Positions 26,410 to 35,332 of a stretch of DNA of 64,000 nucleotides are shown piece by piece. Numbering within the stretch: the first letter of the stretch is position 1; each line of letters begins with the position of its first letter. A program made the translations under genes and the position numbers. This DNA is from Candidatus Hydrogenedentota bacterium (GTDB lineage: Bacteria; Hydrogenedentota; Hydrogenedentia; Hydrogenedentales; SLHB01). The DNA lies in contig JACRLJ010000009.1 of assembly GCA_016215105.1 (NCBI GenBank), forward strand, positions 47,837-111,836, read 5' to 3'. The notes under the pieces are model-generated. The model was not told the DNA's origin and did no database searches. It saw only the letters and a program-made list of their open reading frames with translations.

Positions 26410-26437
26410 TGTTAGGGAATGGTTAAGAATTGGTTAG
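26410..26437 (-). promoter_or_regulatory. Pho box (three 11-bp-spaced repeats) for pstS
   Basis: On the minus strand, CTAACC, TTAACC and CTAACA occur exactly 11 bp apart, separated by 5-bp spacers. The site overlaps the phoR stop codon (26434-26436). It lies upstream of pstS, with TATCCT about 9 bp past it as a possible -10. The repeat resembles TTAACA-type Pho boxes of PhoP regulators and the 11-bp periodicity of E. coli PhoB sites. Confidence 0.65.
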
Positions 26438-28233
26438 CGGCGGGGGCGACCTTCCGCCCAATCGGCGGCGGGCAAGTGAATTGTGAAGCAACTGCCTTTG
26501 CCGAGCGCGCTTTCCACGGTGATTCGTCCGTCGTGAAGCGACACGATGTGCTTGACGATGGCGAGACCCGGGCCGGTCCCGCCGAGTGTGCGGCTGCGGG
26601 CGCGGTCGACCCGGTAAAACCGTTCGAAGATGCGCGGCAGGTGATCGGAGGCGATGCCTTGGCCGAAATCACGGACGCGAATCTGCGCGTCCTGGCCGGC
26701 TCGATTGGCTTCGATAGTGACAGTGCTGTCCGGGTTGCTGTACTTGACCGCGTTGTCGAGCAGATTGACGAGGGCCTGCTCGAGCAGCGTTGAATTTCCC
26801 ATCACGGCCAGATCGGCTTCGCAGTTCGCCGCGATGGCCGTGTTCTTCACGGTGGCTTGAGGCGTACACACGTGGACGGCGGCCTCGATAAGACCTTGAA
26901 GGCCGACGCGCTCGAAAGGCACATCCTTCGCGGCCTCAGAACGTTCGAGAGCGGCCAGAGACAAGATGTCGTCCACCAACGCGGAAAGGCGGTCGGCTTG
27001 GCGGGCGATGATCTCCAAGAAGCGGGTAAGCGTTTCGGGGTCCGTGTTTGATTCGTTGAGCAGCGTTTCGGCGTAACCTTTGATCGAGGTTACGGGGGTG
27101 CGGATTTCGTGGGAAACATTGGCGACGAAATCGCTGCGCGCCCGTTCGAGGCGCCGCAATTCGGTGACGTCTTGCAGGACGAGCAAGGCGCCCATTTCGC
27201 GACCTGACTCGTCACGGAGGCCGGACAGGGATGCGAGAAGGTGACGCTCGACGGCGCCGCCGAGCACGATTTCGTCCTCGAACGGTTCATGGCTCGCGAG
27301 CATGCGTTTGACGATTTCTTGAAGCCGGGGGTTTCGTATGACCTCGCGCAGGTCGCGTCCTCGAGCGGCTTCCGGCGTTACGCCGAAGAGATGGCTGGCC
27401 GCTCTGTTGAGACTTATTATCCGCTCCGCGCCGTCCACGGCGACGACACCCTCGGTCATACTGGAGAGGACGGCGTCGAGTTCGTTGCGTTGGCGGTGGA
27501 CGGTCTGGATGCGGTCGTGCAATTGAAGGGCCATCGAATTCAAACCGGTGGCGAGTTCCGCGAGCTCCATCGAATCCGGTACGGCCAGGCGTTGATCGAA
27601 CTGACCGCGCGCGAAGCGGGCGGTTCCCTTGACCATTTCCCGCAAGGGCCGGGCATACTTACGCGCCAAGGCGGCGCTTACCAGCGCGGCGAGCAGCGCC
27701 GCGATGGCGCTTCCCAGGGCGATGCGGGCGTAGACCTCACCCAACGCGCGGTCTACGGATTCGAGCGACGCGCTGGTACGCATCACACAGGCTAGCGCGC
27801 CGGATTCATACACCGGCAGCGCCACGTAGATGCGGTCGCTGTGCAGCGTATGGCTGTAACGGATTGCAGCGCCGACCCGCCCGGCCAAGGCTTCCTTCAC
27901 TTCGGGCCGGTCCGCGTGGTTATCCATCCTGGCCGGGATTTCCTCGGTATCGCCAATGACTTCGCCGGCAGGCAGAATGACCGTGAGCCGGGTTTCGGAA
28001 AGCGCGCCCCAATCTTTGCAGAACGCATCCACTTCCGGCGCGAACTTCTTGTCGAACTTTCCGGAGAGCTGGTGTTGGAATTCCCGAGCGCGCACTTCGA
28101 GCGAGGCCGCGATCTCCTGGCGGTGGAACCGGCGCATCGACGTCGTGGCTTCCCACGCGGCGCCGATCAGGGCGATGAGAATAATCGCAAGGAAGGGCAG
28201 GAGAATTTTGGTGAGCAGTGTCCGGTGGGCCAC
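26434..28233 (-). CDS. phoR: Phosphate-regulon sensor histidine kinase PhoR
   Basis: This encodes 599 residues. Spans at about 10-28 and 170-190 frame a periplasmic domain of about 140 residues. This is followed by a HAMP domain (about 195-245), a PAS domain (about 260-350), HisKA with phosphorylated His375 in VSHEIRTP, and a HATPase domain with LLDNAVKYSN, DFGQGI and GGTGPGLAI. In the last motif the usual GLGL reads GPGL. The periplasmic domain is larger than in E. coli PhoR, more like Bacillus-type PhoR. It starts 3 bp after phoB ends and its stop codon lies within the Pho box of pstS. Confidence 0.94.
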   Translation of the reverse strand: MAHRTLLTKILLPFLAIILIALIGAAWEATTSMRRFHRQEIAASLEVRAREFQHQLSGKFDKKFAPEVDAFCKDWGALSETRLTVILPAGEVIGDTEEIPARMDNHADRPEVKEALAGRVGAAIRYSHTLHSDRIYVALPVYESGALACVMRTSASLESVDRALGEVYARIALGSAIAALLAALVSAALARKYARPLREMVKGTARFARGQFDQRLAVPDSMELAELATGLNSMALQLHDRIQTVHRQRNELDAVLSSMTEGVVAVDGAERIISLNRAASHLFGVTPEAARGRDLREVIRNPRLQEIVKRMLASHEPFEDEIVLGGAVERHLLASLSGLRDESGREMGALLVLQDVTELRRLERARSDFVANVSHEIRTPVTSIKGYAETLLNESNTDPETLTRFLEIIARQADRLSALVDDILSLAALERSEAAKDVPFERVGLQGLIEAAVHVCTPQATVKNTAIAANCEADLAVMGNSTLLEQALVNLLDNAVKYSNPDSTVTIEANRAGQDAQIRVRDFGQGIASDHLPRIFERFYRVDRARSRTLGGTGPGLAIVKHIVSLHDGRITVESALGKGSCFTIHLPAADWAEGRPRR

Positions 28234-28236
28234 AGG

Positions 28237-28923
28237 CTACTCCCGGAACCGATAGCCGATTCCGCGGACCGTTTCAATGCAGTCTTCGCACGATCCCAAT
28301 TTCCTGCGCAGGCCGACAATTTGAACGTCTACGGATCGATCAGTGACAGGGTGGCCCGCCCCATGCACGGCGTCCACCACCTGGGATCGGGTAAACACCC
28401 ATCCGGGCCGGCGCGCGAGGAAATACAGCGTTCGGAATTCGGTCGGAGTCAACTCGAGGGTCTGGCCTTCGATAAGCACTTCATGTCGTCCGGGATGAAT
28501 CACGATGCCGTGCGCGCGAATTGCGTCGTCTTCCCCGGCGGCGTTCTTGGGCTGGCGCCGCAAGACGGCTCCGATGCGCGCGACGAGGACCTTGGGACTA
28601 AACGGTTTGGTGATGTAGTCGTCCGCGCCGGCTTCGAGTCCCCGCACAATATCGCCTTCGGAGCCTTTGGCGGTGAGCATGACGATGGGGATATGCCGCG
28701 TCTTCGAATCGTCTTTTAGGATCGAGCAAACCTCCAGCCCGTAGCGCCCGGGCAGCATCAGATCGAGGACGATGAGATCGGGCAGGACCGATCGCGCGGT
28801 CGTGACGGCGCCGTTGCCTGTTGTCTCACAGGTACACGTGAATTTTGCCTTGTCCAAGTTGTAACGAACCAGTTCAAGTATGTCTGCCTCGTCGTCTACG
28901 ACAAGGATGTGCTTTCCGGCCAT
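28237..28923 (-). CDS. phoB: Phosphate response regulator PhoB
   Basis: This encodes 228 residues from the ATG at 28923 (MAGKHILVVDDE), preceded by AAGGTG. An in-frame ATG at 28965 would add 14 unlikely residues. The receiver domain has acidic residues Asp10/Asp11, phosphoacceptor Asp54 in VLDLMLPG, and Lys in TAKGSEGD. An OmpR-type winged helix follows, with LTPTEFRTLYFLARRPG and DVQIVGLRRKLG. It activates pst and other genes in low phosphate. It is preceded by its own Pho-box-like repeat at 28981-28997. Confidence 0.95.
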   Translation of the reverse strand: MAGKHILVVDDEADILELVRYNLDKAKFTCTCETTGNGAVTTARSVLPDLIVLDLMLPGRYGLEVCSILKDDSKTRHIPIVMLTAKGSEGDIVRGLEAGADDYITKPFSPKVLVARIGAVLRRQPKNAAGEDDAIRAHGIVIHPGRHEVLIEGQTLELTPTEFRTLYFLARRPGWVFTRSQVVDAVHGAGHPVTDRSVDVQIVGLRRKLGSCEDCIETVRGIGYRFRE

Positions 28924-28980
28924 GACTGAACACCTTACGTGTGTTCCCCCTCCATAGTAGCACATAGGATGCCGCGGAAT

Positions 28981-28997
28981 TGTTAGAGACGTGTTAG
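28981..28997 (-). promoter_or_regulatory. Pho-box-like repeat upstream of phoB
   Basis: CTAACA occurs twice on the minus strand, 11 bp apart (28997-28992 and 28986-28981), 58 bp upstream of the phoB ATG. TCCTAT lies 11 bp downstream as a possible -10. This suggests that PhoB regulates its own operon. Confidence 0.6.
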
Positions 28998-29115
28998 CGG
29001 GTCAAGGCGAACGCGTCTAAACTGCCGCAAGAATAGGTAGAGTCCCGGGCGATCGCATCCACAAACCAGGGCGGTTTCGCAAACGTCGCACCCCGTCAAG
29101 CCGGGCTTGTCCAAT

Positions 29116-29142
29116 GTAGGCGCGGCGTCCCGCCGCGTCTAC
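29116..29142. repeat. REP-like palindrome (GTAGACGCGGCG family)
   Basis: Arms at 29116-29127 and 29131-29142 pair at 11 of 12 positions around a 3-nt loop. It belongs to a family with copies near 29202, 35101 and 35254. The intergenic region 28966-29394 otherwise contains only the phoB Pho box and the ribosome-binding site of the next gene. Confidence 0.6.
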
Positions 29143-29201
29143 TATGAGCGACCTCGCCTATGGCGGGTTGTTGGTGACGGGTGAGTTGCCACGCCCAGGC
29201 T

Positions 29202-29233
29202 GGCGCGGCGAGACACACTATCTACTTTGGGCA
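29202..29233. repeat. Diverged copy of the GC-rich REP-like family
   Basis: This shares CGCGGCGAGAC and TCTACTTTGGGCA with the copies at 35101-35131 and 35254-35286. The inner part differs, so the palindrome is broken. Confidence 0.45.
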
Positions 29234-29394
29234 AGACTGGCTCGAACACCCGCCGCCACCTTGCGCACATGTCTCGCCGGCATTGTCGCTTGTTACGAGC
29301 GGATACTCGGTCTATCATCAGTTCTGAACTCCGCGGATCTTCCGCGGGCGCTGTAAACGCAATTCTCGTTGGTGGACTCGGAGGGTTTGACAAG

Positions 29395-31107
29395 ATGGAG
29401 CGGCGGACATTTCTGTTGCAGGGACTTGGATTGGCCGCAGCAGGATTAAGCGCGGTGGGAGCGGAGGTCAAGACGGTGAGCAAGCGCGATACCGCGGATG
29501 GAAGCAGCGTGATAATCATTGGCGGCGGGCTGGGGGGCTGCGCGGCGGCGCTGAGCGCGGCGGTGCGCGGGCGAAAGGTCATTTTGACCGAAGAGACGGA
29601 TTGGATCGGCGGACAGTCCACGGTCCAGGCGGTGCCGCCCGATGAGAACCCATGGATTGAGACCTATGGCGGTACGCGCTTGTACCGGCAGTATCGCGAC
29701 CGTATCCGGGCCTATTACCGGAAGAACTACCCCATGACGAATGAGGCCCGCGCTCGCGAGCGGCTGAATCCCGGCAATGGCGGCGTTTCGGCGATCTGCC
29801 ACGAGCCGCGCGTATCGGTGGCGGCGTTGCAGGAGATGCTCGCGCCGTACATCCAGAGCGGACACATCACGCTGCGGCTGCGGACCAAGGCGGTGAGCGT
29901 GGACTTCGCAGGTGATCACGTGAAGGCGGTGCATGTGCGCGATTTGGAGTCCGGCGCCGAGGAAACGCTCGAGGGGGCGTTCTTCCTCGATGCGACCGAG
30001 CTGGGCGACTTGCTTCCGATGGCGCGCGCGGAATACGTCTCGGGCGCGGAGTCGAAGGCGCAGACGGGCGAGTTGCACGCAGCCGCCGAGGCGCAGCCGC
30101 ACAACATGCAAGCGATCTCGTGGTGCTTTGCGATGGACTATCTTGAGGGCGAGGACCACACCATCGAGAAGCCGAAGGACTACGACTTCTGGAAGTCTTA
30201 CACGCCGAAGCTGAATCCGCCGTGGCCGGGACGATTGCTCGATTGGCAGTACACGCACCCGGTAACGCTGAAGCCGAATGCCCGCGCGTTTGATCCGCTC
30301 GGCAAGACGGCCAAGGAAATGGGCGCGTGGAATTTCCGGCGCATTCTGGACCGGGCCAACTTTGTGGAAGGCGCTTACAAGAGCGATATTACGCTGGTGA
30401 ATTGGCCGCAAATAGACTACTGGCTCGGAAACGTGTGCGTGGCGCCGGAAGACGATGTGAAGCGGCATCTTGACGGCGCGAAGCAACTCAGCCTGTCGTG
30501 GCTGTATTGGATGCAGACCGAGGCGCCGCGGCTGGATGGCAAGCCAGGGTGGCCGGGGTTGCGGTTGCGCAAGGACGTGGTGGACACGAAGGACGGCTTG
30601 GCCAAGGCTCCGTACATCCGCGAGTCGCGGCGCATCAAGGCGGAATTCACCGTGCTCGAACAACACGTCGGCCGCGACGCGCGCGCGCAGATCACAGGGA
30701 AGCCCGCGAAGGAGGTCGTGGCTGAGCTATTTCCGGATTCGGTGGGTATCGGCTACTACCGGATCGATTTGCACCCGAGCACGGGCGGCGACAATTACAT
30801 TGATGTTGACTCGACGCCGTTTCAGATTCCGTTGGGCGCGCTGATTCCGCAACGTATCGAGAACCTGTTGCCCGCGTGCAAGAACCTGGGTGTGACGCAC
30901 ATCACCAACGGCTGCTACCGCTTGCACCCGGTCGAGTGGAACATCGGCGAGTCAGCGGGGGCCCTGGCGGCGTTTTGTCTGGAGCGGAACGCCGTTCCGC
31001 GAGCGGTGCGCGACACGCCGGGGTTGTTGAGGGACTTCCAGCAGTCGCTGCAACAGCAGGGCATCAACCTTGCGTGGCCCGCGGAGGCGCTGGCGCCGAA
31101 GGCGTAG
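29395..31107 (+). CDS. Exported FAD-dependent oxidoreductase (FAD-binding PF12831 type)
   Basis: This encodes 570 residues from the ATG at 29395, chosen because CGGAGGG precedes it and a Tat-like signal (MERRTFLLQGLGLAAAG) starts there. The longer upstream frame looks non-coding. The dinucleotide-binding motif GGGLGG is at 43-48, followed by an E-rich second strand (LTEETDWIGGQ). Later motifs FFLDATELGDLL and PFQIPLGALIP fit the family of flavoproteins often found among polysaccharide-degradation genes in Planctomycetota and Verrucomicrobiota. The substrate is unknown. It is convergent with the next gene, 13 bp away. Cofactor insertion before export would suit the twin-arginine route. Confidence 0.9.
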   Translation: MERRTFLLQGLGLAAAGLSAVGAEVKTVSKRDTADGSSVIIIGGGLGGCAAALSAAVRGRKVILTEETDWIGGQSTVQAVPPDENPWIETYGGTRLYRQYRDRIRAYYRKNYPMTNEARARERLNPGNGGVSAICHEPRVSVAALQEMLAPYIQSGHITLRLRTKAVSVDFAGDHVKAVHVRDLESGAEETLEGAFFLDATELGDLLPMARAEYVSGAESKAQTGELHAAAEAQPHNMQAISWCFAMDYLEGEDHTIEKPKDYDFWKSYTPKLNPPWPGRLLDWQYTHPVTLKPNARAFDPLGKTAKEMGAWNFRRILDRANFVEGAYKSDITLVNWPQIDYWLGNVCVAPEDDVKRHLDGAKQLSLSWLYWMQTEAPRLDGKPGWPGLRLRKDVVDTKDGLAKAPYIRESRRIKAEFTVLEQHVGRDARAQITGKPAKEVVAELFPDSVGIGYYRIDLHPSTGGDNYIDVDSTPFQIPLGALIPQRIENLLPACKNLGVTHITNGCYRLHPVEWNIGESAGALAAFCLERNAVPRAVRDTPGLLRDFQQSLQQQGINLAWPAEALAPKA

Positions 31108-31120
31108 GAGGAGCCCATTC

Positions 31121-32887
31121 TCATCGCGCCGGCTTGCTGTCCATCATCGCGTAACTTCCGGCGGGGAGACGCAGGATGGTTCCATCGAACTCGGACCTGT
31201 CTGACTTGTCTGACGGGTCAGACCTGTCGGACGTGAGCGTTTCGGGAACTAACCCGAGTCCTGTTGTGCGCACTTCTGCCGGGGCGGCGGTGTAGTTTAC
31301 GAAGACCGCATGTTTCGCGAACAGATACGTTGCGACGCGCGGGGGCGCGTCGATGGCGAGGCCGAGCGGCGCAAGGGCGGTGTTGCGAAGTAGCGCGATG
31401 ACGGGGGCGGGCAGGGTGAGCAGCTCGCTTTTCACCGGAACGCAAAGGCTCTCGTCGATCGTGTAGGCGTCTTGGCCGAACGTGCCGAGATTCCAGACGA
31501 TCGCTTTGCCTCCGCCGGGATGCTCCTTCACGGTGATGAACGGGATGCGCAGATTGTCCCAGGTTCCGCAGGTGACCCACGCGAGAGTCTTCGTTGTTGG
31601 GCCGGGTTCGAGAGTTCCAGGGACGTGGAACGGCTTCGCCAACTCGATCTTTTTCCCGTCGACCTCAAAGGCGTGCGCGATGGTGCGCGCCGTGGCGGCG
31701 GTGGCGGGGGAGTAACCGAAGAGCGCCAGCAATGCGGCGTCCGTGGCGTGCGCCAAGGCCGCGTGCGTCACGATAACTTGGCCGCCGGATGCGATGGCGT
31801 CAGCGATGGCTTTGCCCATGTTCGGGTCGGACATGCCTTGCGCCGGCACGATGGCGCTGCGCATGTTCTTGTCGAGACGCGTCGCGGGCACGCAGGGGAT
31901 GCCCATCATGCCGAAGTCGTCGTAGATGAAGAGGTCTCCGCTGCCCTCGCTGGTGGCGGGTTTGATGACATGAACGCCCCACGGTTCGATTGCGGCGTCG
32001 CTCAGCTTGCGCAAACCCGGCAAGCCCGCTGTCATGCGCGAGACCAGCGTGCCGGTGAACAGCGCGTCACCGTAACAGAAGAGCGTAAGGTTCGTGGCGC
32101 CGCCGAGGTGCGACGTGACCGCCTGATCGTAGAACTGCTGCTTGTCACATTCGATGTAGTCGATCCACGCGCCTTCGAACTTGTCCCCAGCGCAGGCGCG
32201 CATCCACCGCGAATTGAAATAGCCCTGGTAGGGTTCGGTGTAGCCGAACTTGGGGGTGTTGGGGTTGCGCGTTTCCGTGCCCACCCACACCTTGTCGAAA
32301 ATCGCCGGGAAACGTTCCGGGTCGTAGCCGTAGAGGTGGTAGCGGTCGTAGGTCTGCGGGAATTTGACGGTGAGTTGGACCTTGGGTTTCTCCTCATGCG
32401 CCGCGCGGACCCAGCGCTCGGAGACTTTGGTGAGCAACGTACGGCGGAACGCGCCGCGGTTCTGGCCGTTACGGGCCTTCTCGCAGTCCGCGCACCGGCA
32501 CGAGGTCATGAACGCGTCGTCGATGACGACCTGATCGAACAGGCGCGACAGCTTCCGAATCTCGCGTTCGATTGCGGATACGGTGTCCTCGGACGAATAG
32601 CAAAAGAACGGCATCTGCGTCTCGACGCCCACCCCGCGTTTGCCGAAGCCCTCGCCCCAGACCGGCATCAACCCGCCGAGCGTGCGGAAGCCCTCGGCGT
32701 TGAACCGGTCCCGCGCCACGCGGAGTACCGCTTCGTCCACGACCATCCCGCCGCGATACGATTCGAGGACGACGGAGTCGGCGTGCGCGGAGCGCAAGCG
32801 CGTCAGAGCCTTGTCCCAACCCGCGGCATTGTTGAGGTCGGAGACGACCGAGTGGGCGACGATGTAGACGGTGAGGGCGGTGGACAT
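31121..32887 (-). CDS. Putative TIM-barrel glycosidase-like protein, unknown function
   Basis: This encodes 588 residues with no signal peptide. The N-terminal part alternates strands and helices like a barrel: SVVLESYRGG, FFCYSSEDT, VVIDDAFMTSCRCADC, VWVGTETRNPN, GAWIDYIECD. The second half contains VIKPATSEGSGDLFIYDDFGM and a beta-rich end. These features suggest a glycoside-hydrolase-like or alpha-amylase-like fold but I cannot assign a family or catalytic pair. A Ser-Asp repeat (SDRSDPSDKSDRS) near residue 555 is encoded by a 9-bp minisatellite also found between genes. The gene follows an H-X9-DG gene by 9 bp. A broken copy of its first 14 codons lies at 34098-34169. Confidence 0.8.
   Translation of the reverse strand: MSTALTVYIVAHSVVSDLNNAAGWDKALTRLRSAHADSVVLESYRGGMVVDEAVLRVARDRFNAEGFRTLGGLMPVWGEGFGKRGVGVETQMPFFCYSSEDTVSAIEREIRKLSRLFDQVVIDDAFMTSCRCADCEKARNGQNRGAFRRTLLTKVSERWVRAAHEEKPKVQLTVKFPQTYDRYHLYGYDPERFPAIFDKVWVGTETRNPNTPKFGYTEPYQGYFNSRWMRACAGDKFEGAWIDYIECDKQQFYDQAVTSHLGGATNLTLFCYGDALFTGTLVSRMTAGLPGLRKLSDAAIEPWGVHVIKPATSEGSGDLFIYDDFGMMGIPCVPATRLDKNMRSAIVPAQGMSDPNMGKAIADAIASGGQVIVTHAALAHATDAALLALFGYSPATAATARTIAHAFEVDGKKIELAKPFHVPGTLEPGPTTKTLAWVTCGTWDNLRIPFITVKEHPGGGKAIVWNLGTFGQDAYTIDESLCVPVKSELLTLPAPVIALLRNTALAPLGLAIDAPPRVATYLFAKHAVFVNYTAAPAEVRTTGLGLVPETLTSDRSDPSDKSDRSEFDGTILRLPAGSYAMMDSKPAR
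31191..31235. repeat. 9-bp minisatellite (TCNGACNNG) inside a coding region
   Basis: Five consecutive 9-bp units matching TCNGACNNG occur in the 3' part of the gene at 31121-32887. On the coding strand they add an in-frame Ser-Asp-X series. The same unit makes arrays at 37842-37949 and 41640-41684. Confidence 0.75.
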
Positions 32888-32896
32888 GCGGGACTA

Positions 32897-33895
32897 CTAC
32901 TCCTTTTCCGGACCGAGCAGGTCAAACTTGCTCCATAATTCCATGGCTTTTTTGGTCGCGGGCCATTTGCCGGGATAGCGAATGAACTCAACGTGGCCAT
33001 CCATATATAGCACATTTATGCCACCGGGGATGTGATAGAAGTCATCGAGGCTTCCGCCGATACGGTCCCACATGATCGGGATCGCGCTTTCCGCATACGC
33101 CTCGGCGTTTTTTCCCGCGCCGGCAGGGAGCAGCTTTTCGATTCCTTCACGCAATCGTAGAATCTTATCGCCGCCGCCTGTGCCCGTTCCCCCCGGAACG
33201 TCAAGGTCGGCATTGAACGGCTGACCGCTAGCGAGCCGATCCGAGTAGGCCTTGAGGAAGGATTGCAGCTCCGCGTCGTTGGTGATGACGTAGCCCAGAT
33301 AGGTATAGGCACTGTTGTTGATGAGTTTCTGCGCATCGGCTTGGGCGCCTATGGACGGACTCATATCGGCGTTAGGGTCGCTGGGACAGGTCAAGACAGC
33401 GAAATCGTTGAGGTACTCCGGATACACGGGCCGCATGTTTTCGCCGTCATTGCGGAATACCAAGCGGCCTCTTGCCGGTGACAGTTCCGGATAGCGGCCT
33501 TCCTTGTCGTCCGATTCCAGCATCTTGAATGCCAGCCCAATCTGCTTGAGATTGTTCTGACAGCTCGCGCGCCGCGCCGCTTCACGGGCTCGCGCGAGAG
33601 CCGGTAGAAGGATTGCCGCGAGTATGCCGATGATTACGACGAAGGCCACGGCAGCCCCGCAACCGACCACAACCCACGCGACGGGCGAAGAGCCGGTTCG
33701 TGGCGCCGGGGCGGCCACTCTCACCGGACGTTGGGGAATGGGCGGCGGCTGAATGGGGATAGCGGGTGGCGCGGGTGGCGCGGCGGGCGGAACGGTCAAG
33801 TTGCCGCCGCAGTGCGCGCAGGCCAAAACGAGGCCGGCGTCTTCATCCACGAATACCAATACATGGGAACAGTGAGGACACTCGCACCGGATCAT
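32897..33895 (-). CDS. Zinc-ribbon H-X9-DG (DUF1559-like) protein
   Basis: This encodes 332 residues. A zinc ribbon (CECPHC and CAHCGG, about 4-30) is followed by a Pro-rich linker. One membrane span (about 72-95) runs into [25 protein letters not shown], the prepilin-like segment of DUF1559 proteins. The C-terminus has the H-X9-DG motif: His, nine residues, then DGHVEF. DUF1559-like proteins are abundant in Planctomycetota and relatives, and their role is unclear. The zinc ribbon at the N-terminus replaces the usual prepilin leader. It is the last intact member of a cluster with 35333-36487 and 36558-37730. Confidence 0.85.
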   Translation of the reverse strand: MIRCECPHCSHVLVFVDEDAGLVLACAHCGGNLTVPPAAPPAPPAIPIQPPPIPQRPVRVAAPAPRTGSSPVAWVVVGCGAAVAFVVIIGILAAILLPALARAREAARRASCQNNLKQIGLAFKMLESDDKEGRYPELSPARGRLVFRNDGENMRPVYPEYLNDFAVLTCPSDPNADMSPSIGAQADAQKLINNSAYTYLGYVITNDAELQSFLKAYSDRLASGQPFNADLDVPGGTGTGGGDKILRLREGIEKLLPAGAGKNAEAYAESAIPIMWDRIGGSLDDFYHIPGGINVLYMDGHVEFIRYPGKWPATKKAMELWSKFDLLGPEKE

Positions 33896-34097
33896 GATTT
33901 GCCCCTTTCTCCGATAAAAACCGGGTTGCTCTCCGGACCTCCCTTGCCTAACGCAAAACTATAGCGCATTCGCGCGACGAACGCGAAGCCACTATCACGT
34001 TCCATCCCATATTCTTTCAATTTCAACCATTCCGGCGAGATACGAATTGAGGAAGACAGCGTCCCGCGGGCGGACCACAATTGCGCCTGGCCTCGAC

Positions 34098-34169
34098 CTA
34101 TCGCGCGGCGCCGCCGCGCTCAGAGTCGACCGAGTGTGCGACGATGTAGACGGTGAGGGCGGTGGACAT
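34098..34169 (-). pseudogene. Relic of the 5' end of the 31121-32887 gene
   Basis: Bases 34127-34170 match 32845-32888 with one mismatch in 44. Reading from the ATG at 34169 gives MSTALTVYIVAHSV, identical to the start of the intact gene, then diverges and stops after 23 codons. It is a truncated duplicate. Confidence 0.75.
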
Positions 34170-34177
34170 GATGTCGT

Positions 34178-34245
34178 TTACTCCTTCGCGCGTTGCAGAC
34201 TGTACAGTTCGCTGAGTATACGACATGCCTCCACGGTGGATGAAG
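34178..34245 (-). pseudogene. Relic of the 3' end of an H-X9-DG gene
   Basis: The frame ending at 34178 reads TVEACRILSELYSLQRAKE, matching the C-termini of the H-X9-DG proteins (EEACRILSKLDSS and EACRVFSELEALK). No upstream coding remains. It sits directly upstream of the relic at 34098-34169, the same gene order as at 32897-32887. The remaining part of 33896-34257 shows nothing else supported. Confidence 0.65.
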
Positions 34246-34257
34246 GCTTAGGAGTCC

Positions 34258-34845
34258 TTATGGAATGCTGAGAATCAGCGAAAGCGTGTCTTGCTGTTCG
34301 TCACGTTTAATGGATGCGCGGACCGCTTGCTGGACACCGGGCGTTTTCGTGAGCCGTCTTGGAGGCGTACCCTCGTTTCCACAGACCCAAACGTGCGCCG
34401 CATTTCGATGCACGAGAATCAGGTGCGCGGATGCCACGTGTTGACTTTCGTCCAGCGCACGCACCAGGACACCGCGATCGGTCCTGCGACTCTGCGGCGG
34501 TACAGACAGGAATACCGGCCCCAACACGACTACCGCGGACGAGCAGTGCTTGCGATGTTCGGGAAACGTATGACTGAACCGGCCCTCCACATCGGTTGTT
34601 TGGATTGATTGCTCTGGTTTCTCGTTGTTGAGCGCCGCAGTGATGGTGTTCTGGTTGGCGTATGGTGGGACCTCCATCACGGACACCGTCTTGCCGGGAG
34701 ACGGTACACCATGGCGGTCCTCCACCTTGCCCTCTACGATAAGCGGTTTCAGGCGTGTAAACCCATCAGCCACTCCAATACACCCGCCCAGCGTCATGGA
34801 CGAAGCCATGGTGATGACTAGGTTTAGGCATACTAAAGGCCTCAT
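34258..34845 (-). CDS. Predicted lipoprotein with a carboxypeptidase-regulatory-like domain
   Basis: This encodes 195 residues from the ATG at 34845, preceded by GGGAGGA. The earlier part of the open frame has no ribosome-binding site. The signal peptide ends in a lipobox (MTLGGC, Cys near 22). VEGKVEDRHGVPSPGKTVSV and TTDVEGRFSHTF are typical of a beta-sandwich carboxypeptidase-regulatory-like domain (about 40-100), often used in surface proteins. The remainder is unassigned. It lies between two relics of H-X9-DG genes, so it may have been inserted into or retained within that array. Confidence 0.7.
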   Translation of the reverse strand: MRPLVCLNLVITMASSMTLGGCIGVADGFTRLKPLIVEGKVEDRHGVPSPGKTVSVMEVPPYANQNTITAALNNEKPEQSIQTTDVEGRFSHTFPEHRKHCSSAVVVLGPVFLSVPPQSRRTDRGVLVRALDESQHVASAHLILVHRNAAHVWVCGNEGTPPRRLTKTPGVQQAVRASIKRDEQQDTLSLILSIP

Positions 34846-34915
34846 TTCAACGCTTCCTCCCGATTTACTCGACCGAACTCGTGCCCGCCCTTGCACCTTG
34901 ATCTGGTCTTTCCCG

Positions 34916-35155
34916 TTACCGACTCGAATCCAGTTTGCTGAGTATACGACATGCCTCCTCGGCAACGGGAAATTTGCCGGGATACTTGACGAACTGGACG
35001 TGGCCGTCTAGGAAGAGGACGTTGGCGCCGGCGGGACGCAAATCTGGCACGGCAGGCGCGGGTGCGGGGAAAGGTGGCGGCGGGTGGATGATACCGTCGC
35101 GCCCAGAGTAGACGCGCCGTCTCGCCGCGTCGCCGGGGCGCTGGCAGAGCCACAC
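34916..35155 (-). pseudogene. Decayed H-X9-DG gene, C-terminal fragment
   Basis: The last 35 residues (GANVLFLDGHVQFVKYPGKF and EEACRILSKL) match the C-termini of the intact paralogues. The conserved His nine residues before DG is replaced by Arg, and the upstream 40 residues are low-complexity Pro-rich with no ribbon, span or prepilin segment. A REP-like repeat interrupts the 5' side at 35101-35131. I read this as a gene destroyed by the repeat or by deletion. Confidence 0.7.
35101..35131. repeat. REP-like copy, inverted relative to 35254-35284
   Basis: The reverse complement of this 31-bp stretch matches 35254-35284 at 29 of 31 positions. Core: GTAGACGCG. The two flank about 120 bp that otherwise contain no gene. 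Confidence 0.65.
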
Positions 35156-35253
35156 ATTGAGGTGGCTATCCTGGGCGCATCGACAGAGATACGTATGAGC
35201 GTGATCATCTCACGGGCAGCACTGGCGAGTGGATGAGACTACGGCGCTCAGGC

Positions 35254-35286
35254 TGACGCGGCGGGACGGCGCGTCTACTTTGGGCA
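35254..35286. repeat. REP-like copy, partner of 35101-35131
   Basis: This copy shares GACGCGGCG, GACGGCGCG and TCTACTTTGGGCA with the other family members. With 35101-35131 it makes a long inverted pair. Such pairs can form a cruciform or be mobilised together. Confidence 0.65.
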
Positions 35287-35332
35287 TCCCTCTTCTCGCT
35301 GCGTTCCGGTTGGGGTGATCCGCTGCCGGCGA

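Noticed and set aside
29446..30666. A 406-codon minus-strand frame inside the FAD oxidoreductase gene
   Set aside because: Antisense shadow; the sense strand has clear FAD-binding motifs and a ribosome-binding site.
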